64,000 nucleotides of DNA from Planctomycetota bacterium (GTDB lineage: Bacteria; Planctomycetota; B15-G4; SIAN01). The notes under the pieces were generated by a model. The model was not told where the DNA came from and did not search any database. It saw only the letters and a list, made by a program, of their open reading frames with translations. The stretch lies in contig JANQQL010000010.1 of assembly GCA_028289345.1 (NCBI GenBank), positions 769,296-833,295 of the forward strand. The letters run 5' to 3'. The translations under genes and the position numbers were made by a program. Shown in pieces: positions 9,519 through 18,622 of this stretch; within the stretch, counting starts at the first letter, position 1; every line of letters starts with the position of its first letter.

Positions 9519-10349
9519 ATGCCAGAGCTTCGGTACTGGGCGTTCCTGAGTTACAGCCGAGACGATGAACCCCTCGCAAGGTGGCTCCATCGCCGGCTCG
9601 AGCGATTTCGGGTTCCTCGACGGCTCCGTGAAAATGCCGTCCCCAGCGGTGGACGAGCTCCCGAACGCTTGCGCCCCATCTTCCGAGATCAAGAAGAACT
9701 TGCCGCCTCTCCCGACCTCGGCCATCAACTCGAACAAGCCATCCAAAGTTCTCGCCATCTGGTCGTCCTTAGGACAGAGCCCGCCTCTCGATCCCGCTGG
9801 GTCGCCCGAGAAATCGACGTATTCCTCTCTTCTCGTGGGCCCGATTCCATCATCCCGATCGTCCCCGACCCGAAGTGCCTGCCTTCATCCAAGTCACTCC
9901 ATCCGGCGTGGGCCACCGCCTTTTCTGAGTCATTGATCCTGAACGATCGAAACAGCATTCACACCCATGTTCTGGCGCGAATTCTGGGAGTCCCGCCCCA
10001 GGTCATGGATGGCGAGATCCTGACCCAGAAGATCCGCAAGCGACAAGCAGTTTTCGCCGCATCCATCCTGTTGACCGTCTCAATGCTTGGGCTCAGCTGG
10101 TACGCCGACCAGCAACGCCGCGTCGCGAAGCACGAAGAGTCCGTGGCGATAGACCTTCGCAAAGAGGGCGAGGGCTTTCTCCAGTATCTCTCGAGTGACC
10201 TTGCCACCGCACTTCGTGACCATGGCTTCACCGCAGCCTCGCAGATGGTGCAGAAACACGTGGCTGACTACTACCTCCGAGGAGATTCCCCGATCCCAGA
10301 ATTCGAGCAACAAACCGCATCCGATTTGGTCCGGGAACCAACTCGATGA
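9519..10349 (+). CDS. Membrane TIR-domain protein with intact catalytic-type Glu
   Basis: The 276-residue protein carries an N-terminal TIR domain at about residues 5-160: YWAFLSYSRDD (first strand and box 1), RLRPIFRDQEELAAS, LVVLRTEPASRSRWVAREI. Trp94 and Glu98 match the W-x3-E arrangement that holds the catalytic Glu of NAD-cleaving TIRs such as SARM1, so NADase activity is possible. A single span lies at about 177-195, followed by a charged coiled region ending soon after DYYLRG. The stop overlaps the next start (ATGA at 10346), so the two genes are translationally coupled. The downstream protein has the same order (TIR-like, span, coiled segment) plus helical repeats, so this gene looks like a shortened paralogue. 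I see no strong ribosome site at ATG 9519. Function is inferred only: signalling, or immunity-like NAD depletion. Confidence 0.8.
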   Translation: MPELRYWAFLSYSRDDEPLARWLHRRLERFRVPRRLRENAVPSGGRAPERLRPIFRDQEELAASPDLGHQLEQAIQSSRHLVVLRTEPASRSRWVAREIDVFLSSRGPDSIIPIVPDPKCLPSSKSLHPAWATAFSESLILNDRNSIHTHVLARILGVPPQVMDGEILTQKIRKRQAVFAASILLTVSMLGLSWYADQQRRVAKHEESVAIDLRKEGEGFLQYLSSDLATALRDHGFTAASQMVQKHVADYYLRGDSPIPEFEQQTASDLVREPTR

Positions 10350-12691
10350 CGAGAAAAACTTGCTCCCCCAGCAAGAGCCAGAGAAGCGTCGGGATCCTCG
10401 CCATGTTGGAGGACCGGGACATGGCACACTGGCTGCACCGATCCCTGAGCCTCCGAAAAATCCCGCGGAAGTTGGCTTCCTCCCCCGAACGATTGACGCA
10501 CTCCTGGGATGGCACGAGCGTCTTGCTCGATCTCAACGAGAACGAACCAGGCTCTCCCGTGGTCGAGTCCCTCATTGTTGTGTGCTCCCCGGCCGCCGCC
10601 AATTCCACTCGAATCGACCATCTGCTACGCAAGTTCATGGAACGTGCGAGTCCTGATCGGATCTTCGCAGTCCTTGCCCACGGTGAGCCGAACTGTGGAG
10701 ACGAACGAGAGTGCTTACCAGAGCTGCTTCGCCAGCGAGAACCAAGTGCCGCCGACCTTCGTCCGCGCAACAAAAACGCTCGGCGACTGGCGATGTTGCA
10801 ACTCACCGCAGCACTGCTCGGCATTCCTCTTGACTCCCTCCGGAACCGGCAGCGAGCCGCGCGGCTGCGGATTTGGACCCAATCCATCGCGGTCTCGCTG
10901 GCGCTCTCTTCCACTTTGGCCGCGCTTGCAATCTACGCGGACATGCAAACCGGCAAGGCCCATCGAGAGCGCGAGCGCCAAGACAGGACGCGCCGAGAGG
11001 CCGAAGAGGTACTCGCATTCGTCGAGAAACGAGTGACCGCTTCGTTGCCTCCTGGCAAGGAAGCCAGCCGCGAAATCATCCGAAGCATGGTCGACCGGCT
11101 CGGGGAGTTTTACGCAGCGATTGGCGCGACCTCTTCCGGCCAAGAGAAACGGTTCTGTGACTCCGTGCAGTTGGTCGGAAAGGCGACGATTGCCGCGGAG
11201 AACTTTGAGATGGCGCGCGCGCGAGACCTTTTCGAACAAGCCCGAGCGATTCGAGAGGAACTCATCGCACTGCCGGACGCTCCCCCTCTCTGGACACTCG
11301 CCCTGGCGGACACCCTGAGCGCGATCGCTCACATCGAACGGTCCCAGGGACGTTTGGCTCAGTCACGCGCGGCGCTGCAGAACGCCCATGCCCTGCGTGC
11401 CGATCTCGTCGCTTTCCACACACCTCCCCGCAAGCTTTGGCTTCAGGCCCTTCAAAGCAGCTTTCACGACCTCGGGACCTTCCACGGGGAATGGGGGCAT
11501 CCAGAACAAGCGATCAACTACCTCGAGGAGTCCCTCACACTCTTGAAGAAGCTGATCGAACAGAGCGAACCCTCTGGCTTTCAGAGAAGGGATCACGCCG
11601 ATTTGCTGGTGGCCGTCGCCACGTCAAAGCTGCAGCTGGACGACTACGCCACGGCGCACCAATCACTCGAGGAAGCGGTCCGCATCTATGAGCAAGTGTC
11701 GAAAGAGGAACTCCACCGGGTCTCTCGAGCCTGGAACGTTCCCTGGGCCCTTTCGCTTCTTGGAACGACGGAGAGAGCCCTGGGTCATGTCGCGAAAGCC
11801 GTTCGTCACCAGGACCGTGCAGTCGAAATGATCGTCGAACTCGCCACGAAAGATCCCAGCGACGCCGATCTGCACTCTCATCTCGGGCACATCTTTGAAG
11901 CTCGGGCGTGGCTGCATCTCCAGATCGGAAGGTTCGAAGATGCTCGTCATGATTTCTTGCAAGCCTTCGCGGGGTGGAAGAACTCCGGCGAGCGAAACCC
12001 GACGATGGGAAACCGCCAGGTGGCACTGACCAAGGCGGCAAGTATCGGGGACATACTTTTCGAACAGGGCATGATGGCAGGGCGATCTGGACAAGACTCC
12101 CTCGCAAGAAAGTGTGTCGAGGAAGCTCTGGGAGCCTATGGGCTTGGAGTTCGGACTGCTCAGCAACTCGCCGAGTTGGATCCGAAGAACCTGCTCGAGT
12201 GGCGCAAAGGCGCGATCGTGCTGCAATTCAAGCAGATCGATCTCCTCGCGGGATATGGTGACCTTGACTCCGCCAATGCGCAGGCAACCGAAACCTACCA
12301 AGCAGCCAAAGAGTGGGAGAGTCAACGTCCTCGCGGCCCCGAAGGGCGACTCATGGTGATGGAAGCGATCACCCGACTCACCTACATCGCAGACAACCTG
12401 GGAGAGTCAGCACGGGCGATGGCGCTTCGCCGGGAATCGCTAGCCATTGCGTCAGAGCTGTCTCAACTCGCCCAAAGCGAAACCGTCGATGAAACCTATG
12501 AAGGCCTCATTGATCGCATGGTTGCCGAGGCAAGCATGGAGTGCCTGTCACTTGCCGACGACCTAGAGACAACCGCTTTCGAGGAGATCGCCGAAACGGC
12601 TCATGCCATTCTCGCGAGACTCGTGGCCAAGGGGGCACCGCTCACCATCGACGAGCAAAGGGCGTACGTCGAGCTTGACAAGCGTCCCTAG
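10346..12691 (+). CDS. Degenerate TIR-like, membrane-spanning TPR-type protein
   Basis: The 781-residue protein aligns by eye with its upstream partner. HWLHRSLSLRKIPRKL matches RWLHRRLERFRVPRRL, and LIVVCSPAAANSTRIDHLLR occupies the TIR region where WVAREI would lie. Trp94 and Glu98 of the partner correspond to Arg89 and Leu93 here, and the FLSYS strand is replaced, so this is a probable inactive TIR. A span lies at about 177-197. From about 210 onward the sequence is helical with TPR-like pairs (AAENFEMARARDLFEQARAI; RSQGRLAQSRAALQNAHALR; TERALGHVAKAVRHQDRAVE; RFEDARHDFLQAF), typical of protein-binding scaffolds. Its start overlaps the upstream stop by four bases, indicating co-translation. 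A plausible role is a sensor or scaffold controlling the active TIR, which is not shown by sequence alone. Confidence 0.75.
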   Translation: MTRKTCSPSKSQRSVGILAMLEDRDMAHWLHRSLSLRKIPRKLASSPERLTHSWDGTSVLLDLNENEPGSPVVESLIVVCSPAAANSTRIDHLLRKFMERASPDRIFAVLAHGEPNCGDERECLPELLRQREPSAADLRPRNKNARRLAMLQLTAALLGIPLDSLRNRQRAARLRIWTQSIAVSLALSSTLAALAIYADMQTGKAHRERERQDRTRREAEEVLAFVEKRVTASLPPGKEASREIIRSMVDRLGEFYAAIGATSSGQEKRFCDSVQLVGKATIAAENFEMARARDLFEQARAIREELIALPDAPPLWTLALADTLSAIAHIERSQGRLAQSRAALQNAHALRADLVAFHTPPRKLWLQALQSSFHDLGTFHGEWGHPEQAINYLEESLTLLKKLIEQSEPSGFQRRDHADLLVAVATSKLQLDDYATAHQSLEEAVRIYEQVSKEELHRVSRAWNVPWALSLLGTTERALGHVAKAVRHQDRAVEMIVELATKDPSDADLHSHLGHIFEARAWLHLQIGRFEDARHDFLQAFAGWKNSGERNPTMGNRQVALTKAASIGDILFEQGMMAGRSGQDSLARKCVEEALGAYGLGVRTAQQLAELDPKNLLEWRKGAIVLQFKQIDLLAGYGDLDSANAQATETYQAAKEWESQRPRGPEGRLMVMEAITRLTYIADNLGESARAMALRRESLAIASELSQLAQSETVDETYEGLIDRMVAEASMECLSLADDLETTAFEEIAETAHAILARLVAKGAPLTIDEQRAYVELDKRP

Positions 12692-12717
12692 CAGTCCGGT
12701 GGAAAGGCCTAGGGACG
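12683..12717 (+). terminator. Hairpin overlapping the stop of the TPR/TIR-like gene
   Basis: CGTCCCTAG (12683-12691, including the TAG stop) pairs perfectly with CTAGGGACG (12709-12717) across a 17-base loop. No T-tract follows. It probably contributes to transcript ending or stability. Confidence 0.45.
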
Positions 12718-13050
12718 AATGCCGGGATGCGGCAGGGGCCCAAGAGAGTTGACCACGCGCCATGGCGGCGGCGCGATCGCTCCCCAGACTCCGTAAGGAA
12801 GTTTTTCGAGTTTTTCGGCGGAGCGGCGCCGCGAATGGAGCTTTGGGAGCCAGGCGAGGGAAATGGGGCTGCGATTGCCCGGATGCACGCTCCGGAGTTC
12901 CCTTCCTGACAAAGACAGGCCCTCGGCCCCCTGGAACCGTGAACGAGTCAGAGTCGATCCGGCGAGTCGGGGTACGAGAACTCGGAATGTTGACTCGGTG
13001 ACAGTGGCTCACTGAGCACCAGGGGACCACTCTGCACAGGAACCTCGGCA
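12692..13050. other. Intergenic region before the endonuclease gene
   Basis: About 360 bases. Apart from the hairpin at its left edge I see no supported gene, no tRNA-like structure and no clear promoter pair. Open frames on both strands are short and overlap. Confidence 0.4.
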
Positions 13051-14295
13051 ATGGCATACGATCCAAACTTCCTCGGCAACAATGTGAGCGCTCCTCTTCC
13101 GACGTTCGGCGCCGGGTTGGAAGGTCATCTCTACCGGAGCGATGACCTGCGCGAAGGCATCTACGCGGACTACCCCACGTTCTCGGTCGTCATGAATTCT
13201 CATCGGCGGAGCGCCGCGTTCGTGGCCTTGAACATCGATCAGAGTCTCCTCGGCGGCAAGGGCAAGAAAAGCTGGGGCTACGATTCCCGGATCGACCACG
13301 CTGTCCAGCTGAACAACGACTACTACCGCAACAACGTCTGGGACCGCGGCCACCTGGCCCGACGAGCGTCCGCCGCCTGGGGGAAGAACTCGGCGGAGAA
13401 GAATCGCAATTCGCGCGAAACCTACTACTGGACCAATGCCGCGTTGCAACATGCCTGGGTCAACCAGGACGAATGGTTGGGTGTCGAGGATTGGGTCCGC
13501 ACTCTCGACGATGACTCGAACAACAAGGTTTGCAGTGTCTCGGGTCCGATCTACTCCGAAATTCACACCAGTGTCCATCCGGCGGGGCGCTCGCCGGCGG
13601 CCGTCCCCAACGCATTCTTCAAGGTCGTCATGTTTCGCCACCGCGACACGCCAAACGAACTGTCGGTGCGGGCCTTCATCGTGCCCCAGGATGCCGACAC
13701 CATGCGCGCCAACAAGGAATGGCAGCTGCAGGACTTGCAGCTCTATCAAGTACCAATCATGTTCATCGAGCAACACACGGGCTTGATCTTTCCGGAAGAA
13801 GTGGTTCAGGCAAATCCGCTGTTCTTCTCGGACACGGACGGTGCGAGCGGAGTCGGCAGCCCCACGCTCCCGGAAACCCACCCCGTCGACGTGGACACGA
13901 ACATCATCGATCCCGGCAATCCGCGACCGGATCTCGGGACCGCGGCAGAGACCGTCAAGATCGTCGCTGCCATGGTCAATCCAGAGGGCGACGAGCGCGC
14001 CAATGAATGGGTGTCGCTGATCAACGTCGGTGCGTCCTCCGTCGCCATGGCCGGGTGGCGCCTGACGGATCACATGGGCCGGGTGCACGACCTTCCGGAT
14101 CAATCCATCGAGCCAGGCATCGCGATTCGCATCCAACCAGTCGCCGACATGCAGCTCCGCAACCGCAGCGGCTCCATCACCTTGAGCAACGCCGCAGGAG
14201 AACAGGTCGACCGCGCGTTCTGGATCGGGGAAGAGGGACGGCGCCAAGGTCAGCCCATCGTGTTCATGGCGCCCGACCGGTTCCTCCACTCGTAA
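13051..14295 (+). CDS. DNA/RNA non-specific endonuclease (NUC family) with lamin-tail-like C-terminus
   Basis: The 414-residue protein has a beta-beta-alpha-metal nuclease domain at about residues 20-270. DRGH is at 98-101 (general-base His101). Asn138 in VNQDEW, followed eight residues later by Glu146, has the same spacing as the metal Asn and catalytic-site Glu of Serratia nuclease. YYWTNAALQ and VCSVSGPIY fit the fold, although DRGHLAR replaces the commoner DRGHxAP. The C-terminal roughly 115 residues (AAMVNPEGDERANEWVSLIN, GWRLTDHMGRVH, AFWIGEEGRRQGQPIVF) look like a lamin-tail domain, often found on secreted enzymes. There is no obvious N-terminal signal peptide in this start, so localisation is uncertain. 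It would hydrolyse nucleic acid non-specifically. Confidence 0.85.
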   Translation: MAYDPNFLGNNVSAPLPTFGAGLEGHLYRSDDLREGIYADYPTFSVVMNSHRRSAAFVALNIDQSLLGGKGKKSWGYDSRIDHAVQLNNDYYRNNVWDRGHLARRASAAWGKNSAEKNRNSRETYYWTNAALQHAWVNQDEWLGVEDWVRTLDDDSNNKVCSVSGPIYSEIHTSVHPAGRSPAAVPNAFFKVVMFRHRDTPNELSVRAFIVPQDADTMRANKEWQLQDLQLYQVPIMFIEQHTGLIFPEEVVQANPLFFSDTDGASGVGSPTLPETHPVDVDTNIIDPGNPRPDLGTAAETVKIVAAMVNPEGDERANEWVSLINVGASSVAMAGWRLTDHMGRVHDLPDQSIEPGIAIRIQPVADMQLRNRSGSITLSNAAGEQVDRAFWIGEEGRRQGQPIVFMAPDRFLHS

Positions 14296-14365
14296 CGACA
14301 CTCGGCAACAAGATTCGCCCCGGTGGACACGCGGTGATCCGGAAGCGACCGTTCGCTGCTTGCTC

Positions 14366-14385
14366 CATTCCCCGGGACGGGAATG
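14366..14385 (+). terminator. Short hairpin downstream of the endonuclease gene
   Basis: CATTCCC and GGGAATG pair around a six-base loop, 70 bases past the nuclease stop. There is no T-tract. It is a weak candidate for a transcript end. Confidence 0.25.
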
Positions 14386-14500
14386 TTGGAACCGGGGGCA
14401 CCAACGAAACACCGCCTTCGATGCTTCCGAGGAAAGCGGAAACCGGGGAGAATGACCGTCAAGGCGTTTGGATCGGGAGCAAGCCAGTCGGTCAGAAAGA

Positions 14501-15337
14501 ATGAACTCCCTCATGGAGCCCCTCGACCCCGAGCCGTTCCAGGCGATCGCCATCGACTGGTCCGGGGCCAAACATCCGCGTGGCCATCTTTGGAGCGCCT
14601 TGGCGGATGCGGCCGGGCTTCGAGAGCTGGTCCCCTTGGACTCCAGAGAGCACGCGGTCGAGAGGCTTCTCGAACATCTCGTCGCTTTCCCGAACTGCGT
14701 GGCAGGACTCGACTTCGGATTTTCGTTCCCCGCTTGGTACCTGGCCGAACTCGGAGTCGCCCAAGCCGCCGATCTGTGGACCACGGTCAAGCAGCATGGA
14801 GAAGGTTGGCTCGCTCGCTGCGAACCCCCGTTCTGGGGACGTCCCGGGAAGCCCAAGCCAACCCTTCCCGAGCACTATCGGCGCGCCGAACTGCTGGTCG
14901 GCGAAACCACGGGCGCTCATCCAAAATCGGTGTTCCAAATCGGAGGCGCCGGCGCCGTGGGAACCGGCTCCCTCCGCGGCATGCCGTTCCTCCCCCAGTT
15001 TCGCGCAGCCGGAGTCGCGGTTTGGCCCTTCGATCCACCGCGACGACCGATGGTCATGGAGATCTACCCGCGTCTCTTCACCGGCAAGGTCGTGAAGTCT
15101 TCCCGCTCTGCACGAGAGGAGTACTTGCAACGCCATGCGCCTGGGTGGAGTGACCGGCACTTGACTCTCACGGCCGATTGCGAAGATGCGTTCGACGCGG
15201 CGATCTCCGCGGTCGGATTGAGGGCGAGCTTGTCGAAGCGCTCGGTGCCCTCCGGAGACTCAACGAGTCACCTCGAGGGAGAGATCTGGCCAATTGTCGA
15301 ACACCTGTCGATGGGGCGATCAACCCAAACTCAGTGA
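14501..15337 (+). CDS. DUF429-like protein (predicted RNase H-like fold)
   Basis: The product is 278 residues from ATG 14501; an in-frame TTG at 14468 gives a longer but less convincing N-terminus. The sequence has AIAIDWSGAKHPRG near the N-terminus, then AGLDFGFSFPAWYLAELG, then KSVFQIGGAGAVGTGSLRGM, then MVMEIYPRLFTGKVVKSSR, and CEDAFDAAISAVGL near the end. The spaced acidic residues in D-W-S, GLDFGF, EIYPR and DAFDA resemble the RNase H-like active-site pattern described for DUF429-type proteins. The substrate and role are unknown. The stop at 15335-15337 overlaps a GTG (GTGA), a possible start of the next gene, so the two may be coupled. Family assignment is by motif memory and moderately sure. 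Confidence 0.65.
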   Translation: MNSLMEPLDPEPFQAIAIDWSGAKHPRGHLWSALADAAGLRELVPLDSREHAVERLLEHLVAFPNCVAGLDFGFSFPAWYLAELGVAQAADLWTTVKQHGEGWLARCEPPFWGRPGKPKPTLPEHYRRAELLVGETTGAHPKSVFQIGGAGAVGTGSLRGMPFLPQFRAAGVAVWPFDPPRRPMVMEIYPRLFTGKVVKSSRSAREEYLQRHAPGWSDRHLTLTADCEDAFDAAISAVGLRASLSKRSVPSGDSTSHLEGEIWPIVEHLSMGRSTQTQ

Positions 15338-15375
15338 CTCGGCGCGCGACGCATTCCCTCGAGTATCATGAGAGG

Positions 15376-16137
15376 GTGAACACGCGCCCCTCTTCCGTCC
15401 GGCTTCGCTCCGCGACTCGCGACCGGCTGAAGGTCGTCGCGCTGGTCGTCCTGGCAATCGTTGCCATCGCGCTGTTCCCCCGCTTGCGAGCGCTCGACCG
15501 TGAAGGGCTCTTGTGGCTCATGGATCACGGTCCCATTGCTCCCGTGATCCTGATGGGAGCCTATGCCGTCGTCGCCCTGATCTTCGTTCTCCCCGCGTTC
15601 CCGCTCGACTTTGCTGCTGGTGCACACTTCGGTTTCTGGGAGGGGGTTTTCTGGGTGCAGCTTGCGGCCTCCCTGGCCTCGGCGGTTGGCTACTGGACCG
15701 GGCGACTGCTCTTGCATGGACTGATCCAGAAACTCGCACAACGACGGCCCGCTCTCCGCACGATCGAAAAGGCGGTGATCGAAGACGGAGCCTCGATCAT
15801 CTTCCTGACCCGGCTCTCTCCGGTGTTGTCGTTCAGCATTCTGAATGTCTTCTACGGCGCCATCCGTGTTCCGTTCGTGAAGTACCTGGCAGCCTCTGTC
15901 GTCGGCATGCTTCCGGGGACGGCTCTGTACGTCTACGCCGGGGTCCTGGCGGGAGACCTGTCTGGTGCTCCCGGACACCCTGCGCAAAGTGTCGGACACT
16001 GGACGTTGAACTCGATCGGATTCGCGGCCACGGTGTTCCTCGTCATCTTCGTCACCCGCCGAGCTCAGAGCCTCCTTCGCGGCAAACTGGGCCCCGACTC
16101 GACCACACCCCCTCCAGAGCCACCCGCGAATCCCTGA
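15376..16137 (+). CDS. TVP38/TMEM64 (DedA-like) membrane protein
   Basis: The 253-residue integral membrane protein begins with a basic N-terminus and then has about five to six spans (VVALVVLAIVAIALFP; PVILMGAYAVVALIFVLPA; VFWVQLAASLASAVGYWTGR; late spans). Family signatures are the LPAFPLDFAAGAHFGFWEG segment and FLTRLSPVLSFSILNVFYGA. These proteins carry re-entrant helices and are related to DedA/VTT lipid scramblases or transporters. Two starts are possible: GTG 15334, overlapping the upstream TGA, and GTG 15376, chosen because it gives the usual family N-terminus; neither has a good ribosome site. A Pro-rich tail ends the protein. A membrane lipid or homeostasis role is inferred from the family. 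Confidence 0.8.
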   Translation: MNTRPSSVRLRSATRDRLKVVALVVLAIVAIALFPRLRALDREGLLWLMDHGPIAPVILMGAYAVVALIFVLPAFPLDFAAGAHFGFWEGVFWVQLAASLASAVGYWTGRLLLHGLIQKLAQRRPALRTIEKAVIEDGASIIFLTRLSPVLSFSILNVFYGAIRVPFVKYLAASVVGMLPGTALYVYAGVLAGDLSGAPGHPAQSVGHWTLNSIGFAATVFLVIFVTRRAQSLLRGKLGPDSTTPPPEPPANP

Positions 16138-16303
16138 ATCGTCGCCCATTCCCCATCGAATCGGTTCGAGTTCGGATCCCGGGGAATTTCCGGGCCTTCT
16201 GGTGAATTCCCTGCGCGCCTTCGCCCGGTCCCTGCTATCTCCGTCTGTGGGGTGGGAAGGCGACTCCTCTTGCCCCTTCATCGATCATTCCGGAGAACCC
16301 AAG

Positions 16304-16780
16304 ATGCGCCGTGCTCTTCCCATCCTTCTGTCTGCCGCCGTGTCCGTGGTACCCGTCGCCTGCACTTCGGTCACCGAAGAACCGTTCATCCTCCCGGAAG
16401 GCCAGCACATCGGCATGCCGATCCAGCCGCAGAAAGTGCTCCCCTTCGCCGTCGTGGACGCCACGCCTCAGTCCTACTTCGATCAAACGCTCCTTGTCGA
16501 GGCGACCGTCGCCGCCGTCTGTCAAAACATGGGATGCTGGATGCAGATCGAAGACGAAGGACGCACTGCCATGGTGCGGTGGGAATCAGGATGCGGAGGA
16601 GAGTACGCATTCCCCACCGACTCGCCGGGACGTCAGGTCCTGATCCAGGGATCGTTCTACCCCACCGAGATTTCGGAGGATGACATCGCGCACCTCCAAG
16701 CAGAGGCGGGCGAAGACCTCGAGCTGGAAAGAGAAGGCTACGAATTCAACGCCTCGGCAGTGTTGATCCAAGGGGAGTGA
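16304..16780 (+). CDS. DUF4920-family lipoprotein
   Basis: The product is 158 residues from ATG 16304, with CGGAG nine bases upstream; a longer frame from 16202 lacks a signal peptide at its start. A signal peptide ends in a lipobox-like VVPVAC (Cys20), so it is probably a lipoprotein. The core DQTLLVEATVAAVCQNMGCW, followed by MQIEDEGRTAMVRW, matches the DUF4920 pattern with its VCQxxGCWM pair of Cys. This small OB-like domain is suspected of binding metal or a cofactor. A second acidic part (DLELEREGYEFNASAVLIQG) completes the domain. The function is not established. It converges on the PD40 protein gene, with a strong hairpin between them. Confidence 0.75.
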   Translation: MRRALPILLSAAVSVVPVACTSVTEEPFILPEGQHIGMPIQPQKVLPFAVVDATPQSYFDQTLLVEATVAAVCQNMGCWMQIEDEGRTAMVRWESGCGGEYAFPTDSPGRQVLIQGSFYPTEISEDDIAHLQAEAGEDLELEREGYEFNASAVLIQGE

Positions 16781-16802
16781 CCGACTCACCTGCCCCCCGC
16801 GA

Positions 16803-16830
16803 GGCCGCGACAGCTCTTGCTGTCACGGCC
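16803..16830. terminator. Hairpin between converging DUF4920 and PD40 genes
   Basis: GGCCGCGACAGC and GCTGTCACGGCC pair with one mismatch around a TCTT loop. No T-tract follows immediately, although AATTTTT occurs about 20 bases later. It probably acts in both directions. Confidence 0.5.
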
Positions 16831-16918
16831 CCACGATGCGGGAATTTTTCACGCGAATCACCCCGTGAAACGGGCGCCACACTTCCCGCAAAATCAAACC
16901 AATGGCAAAGATCCAAAC

Positions 16919-18622
16919 TCACGGCAGAAACGTGATTGCCACTTCATTGGTGAACTTGGTCGCACCACTTGCCGAGATCGCCGCACACCGAAACCGAATC
17001 GTCTGATTCACCTGGCCCGGGGCGTTGAAAGTGCCACCAAGGGTCCATCCACCGTTCGCGTCGAACACGCCGTTGAAGGGGGTGAAAACGAAACTCCCCC
17101 CGACCAGCGCGGATTGCAGCCAGACAATGTTGCCCGGCGGCCCTTTCCAAACATCGAACTGTGTGTAGTCCCCCAGATGGACTTCCGTGGCACGCGTCCC
17201 GAGTGTGAATTCCGGCCCTCGGACGAAAACATCGAGGGCCTGGTTGGTGTCACCGGTCACGATCTGAGGATCGTCACTCCCAAAGACAGAAAACCGACCG
17301 TCCTTGGTGATGTCCGTGGGCCCCCCATCCGTCGGCTGACCGGACGCGGTGACGGTCTCCCGAGAGTAGGCAGGAGGAGCCACGCCGAGGTCGACCAGGA
17401 ACGTTCCGCTGCCCACGGTCAAACCGGATCCCGGCGGCGGAGAATTCATCGGCGAACCGAAGCAGACCTTCGAGCCATCCCCCGAGATGGCACCAAGGTA
17501 GGAGTCTCCGGATTCGGTGATGGCAGTGATGATTCGCGTTTCATAGTCCCCGTTGTCGAACCCGTCCCCATTGGGGTCTCGATCGTGAACCCACAGGTCG
17601 ACGTTGAAGTTGGCGTTTCCGATTTGCCAGGAGCCGCCGACTTCCGACTCGAAAGTGACGAAACGCCCGTCACTTGAAATCTGGCCATTGACGCTCGGCA
17701 TGTTCCCCTGAAGGGGGGGAAGGAACGGAATGGAGTTTCCGACGCTGACTCGGACCGTCGCAATCCCCGCGCCTCCGCCAGGAGCAGTGATCTGATCGTA
17801 GACCCCGTCACCGTCGAAATCCCGGTCATGCACGAAGACGTCGAGCATGGCGTTCGTGTCCTGTCCCGGCGGCAGCAGGTTGCTCGCGTCGCTGTCAAAG
17901 ACCACAAATCGGCCATCCGCGCTGATGTCCAGCCCCCCCGGACCAATGGGATCTCCCCCTGAGTGCTGCTGGCCTGAGGAATCCACGGTCACGACGGCCA
18001 TCTTCGAAGTGCTCACCTTTCGAACGAACGCGTCGCCGTAGCTGCCGTTGGTATCGGTTGGGACGAGATTCGTGGCGAAGCTGAAGAAAATCACCCACTC
18101 CCCGTCATCCGAGACCACCGGATCGTCGCTGTCGTCGTTCCCGGGGACACCTCCCGGCGACCGACTGATCAGCTTGGTCGACCCTCCCCCCAGAGCAGGG
18201 TCCGTCGGCAAGTCGAAGTCTCGCACGTGTGCCCAAACATGCTGCCCCGTCACGCCAGTCTGGAACTCCCCGTCGCTGACGAAAGCGATGACTTTCCCAT
18301 CGCCCGAGATGGAGGGGTATCGCGAGTCCGCAAGGACTTCACTCCCGTCAGATTTGACGCTGACCCGTTTTGTCGTGTTCAGTCGGCGGTCGTAGACATA
18401 GATGTCGCGTTTCCCGTTGTTGTCGTTGACGTCCAGAGCGGAAAGCGTCTCGAACGCAATGTATCGGCCGTCGGAAGAAGCCACCCCGTCTCCACCACCG
18501 AAAGGGCTTTGCGTGCCGCCTGACCCAACACTGACTCGGGAATTGATTTGAGCGGCCAGTGACCCCAACGAGGTCGCCACCAGGCCGATCACTAGGGAAC
18601 ATCGAAACAATGCCATCGTCAT
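16919..18622 (-). CDS. Secreted PD40/TolB-like beta-propeller protein
   Basis: The product is 567 residues from ATG 18622, with AAGGAG seven bases upstream; the longer open frame is not needed. A signal peptide (ALFRCSLVIGLVATSLGSLA) is followed by PD40-type blades. Their recurring phrases include ASSDGRYIAFETLSALDVND, PSISGDGKVIAFVSDG, VVSDDGEWVIFFSFATNL, ISADGRFVVFDSDASNL and ITKDGRFSVFGSDD, interspersed with VFVHDRDFDGDGVYD insertions. The last roughly 100 residues form a distinct beta-rich module (AALVGGSFVF-like WLQSALVGGSFVFTPFNG, ending FTNEVAITFLP) resembling the C-terminal modules of several FG-GAP proteins in this window. It is probably extracellular or periplasmic. The ligand is unknown. 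Confidence 0.8.
   Translation of the reverse strand: MTMALFRCSLVIGLVATSLGSLAAQINSRVSVGSGGTQSPFGGGDGVASSDGRYIAFETLSALDVNDNNGKRDIYVYDRRLNTTKRVSVKSDGSEVLADSRYPSISGDGKVIAFVSDGEFQTGVTGQHVWAHVRDFDLPTDPALGGGSTKLISRSPGGVPGNDDSDDPVVSDDGEWVIFFSFATNLVPTDTNGSYGDAFVRKVSTSKMAVVTVDSSGQQHSGGDPIGPGGLDISADGRFVVFDSDASNLLPPGQDTNAMLDVFVHDRDFDGDGVYDQITAPGGGAGIATVRVSVGNSIPFLPPLQGNMPSVNGQISSDGRFVTFESEVGGSWQIGNANFNVDLWVHDRDPNGDGFDNGDYETRIITAITESGDSYLGAISGDGSKVCFGSPMNSPPPGSGLTVGSGTFLVDLGVAPPAYSRETVTASGQPTDGGPTDITKDGRFSVFGSDDPQIVTGDTNQALDVFVRGPEFTLGTRATEVHLGDYTQFDVWKGPPGNIVWLQSALVGGSFVFTPFNGVFDANGGWTLGGTFNAPGQVNQTIRFRCAAISASGATKFTNEVAITFLP

Noticed and set aside
13009..14856. 615-residue minus-strand frame across the endonuclease
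   Set aside because: It is antisense to a well-supported nuclease and extends into the next gene; no motif or start signal.
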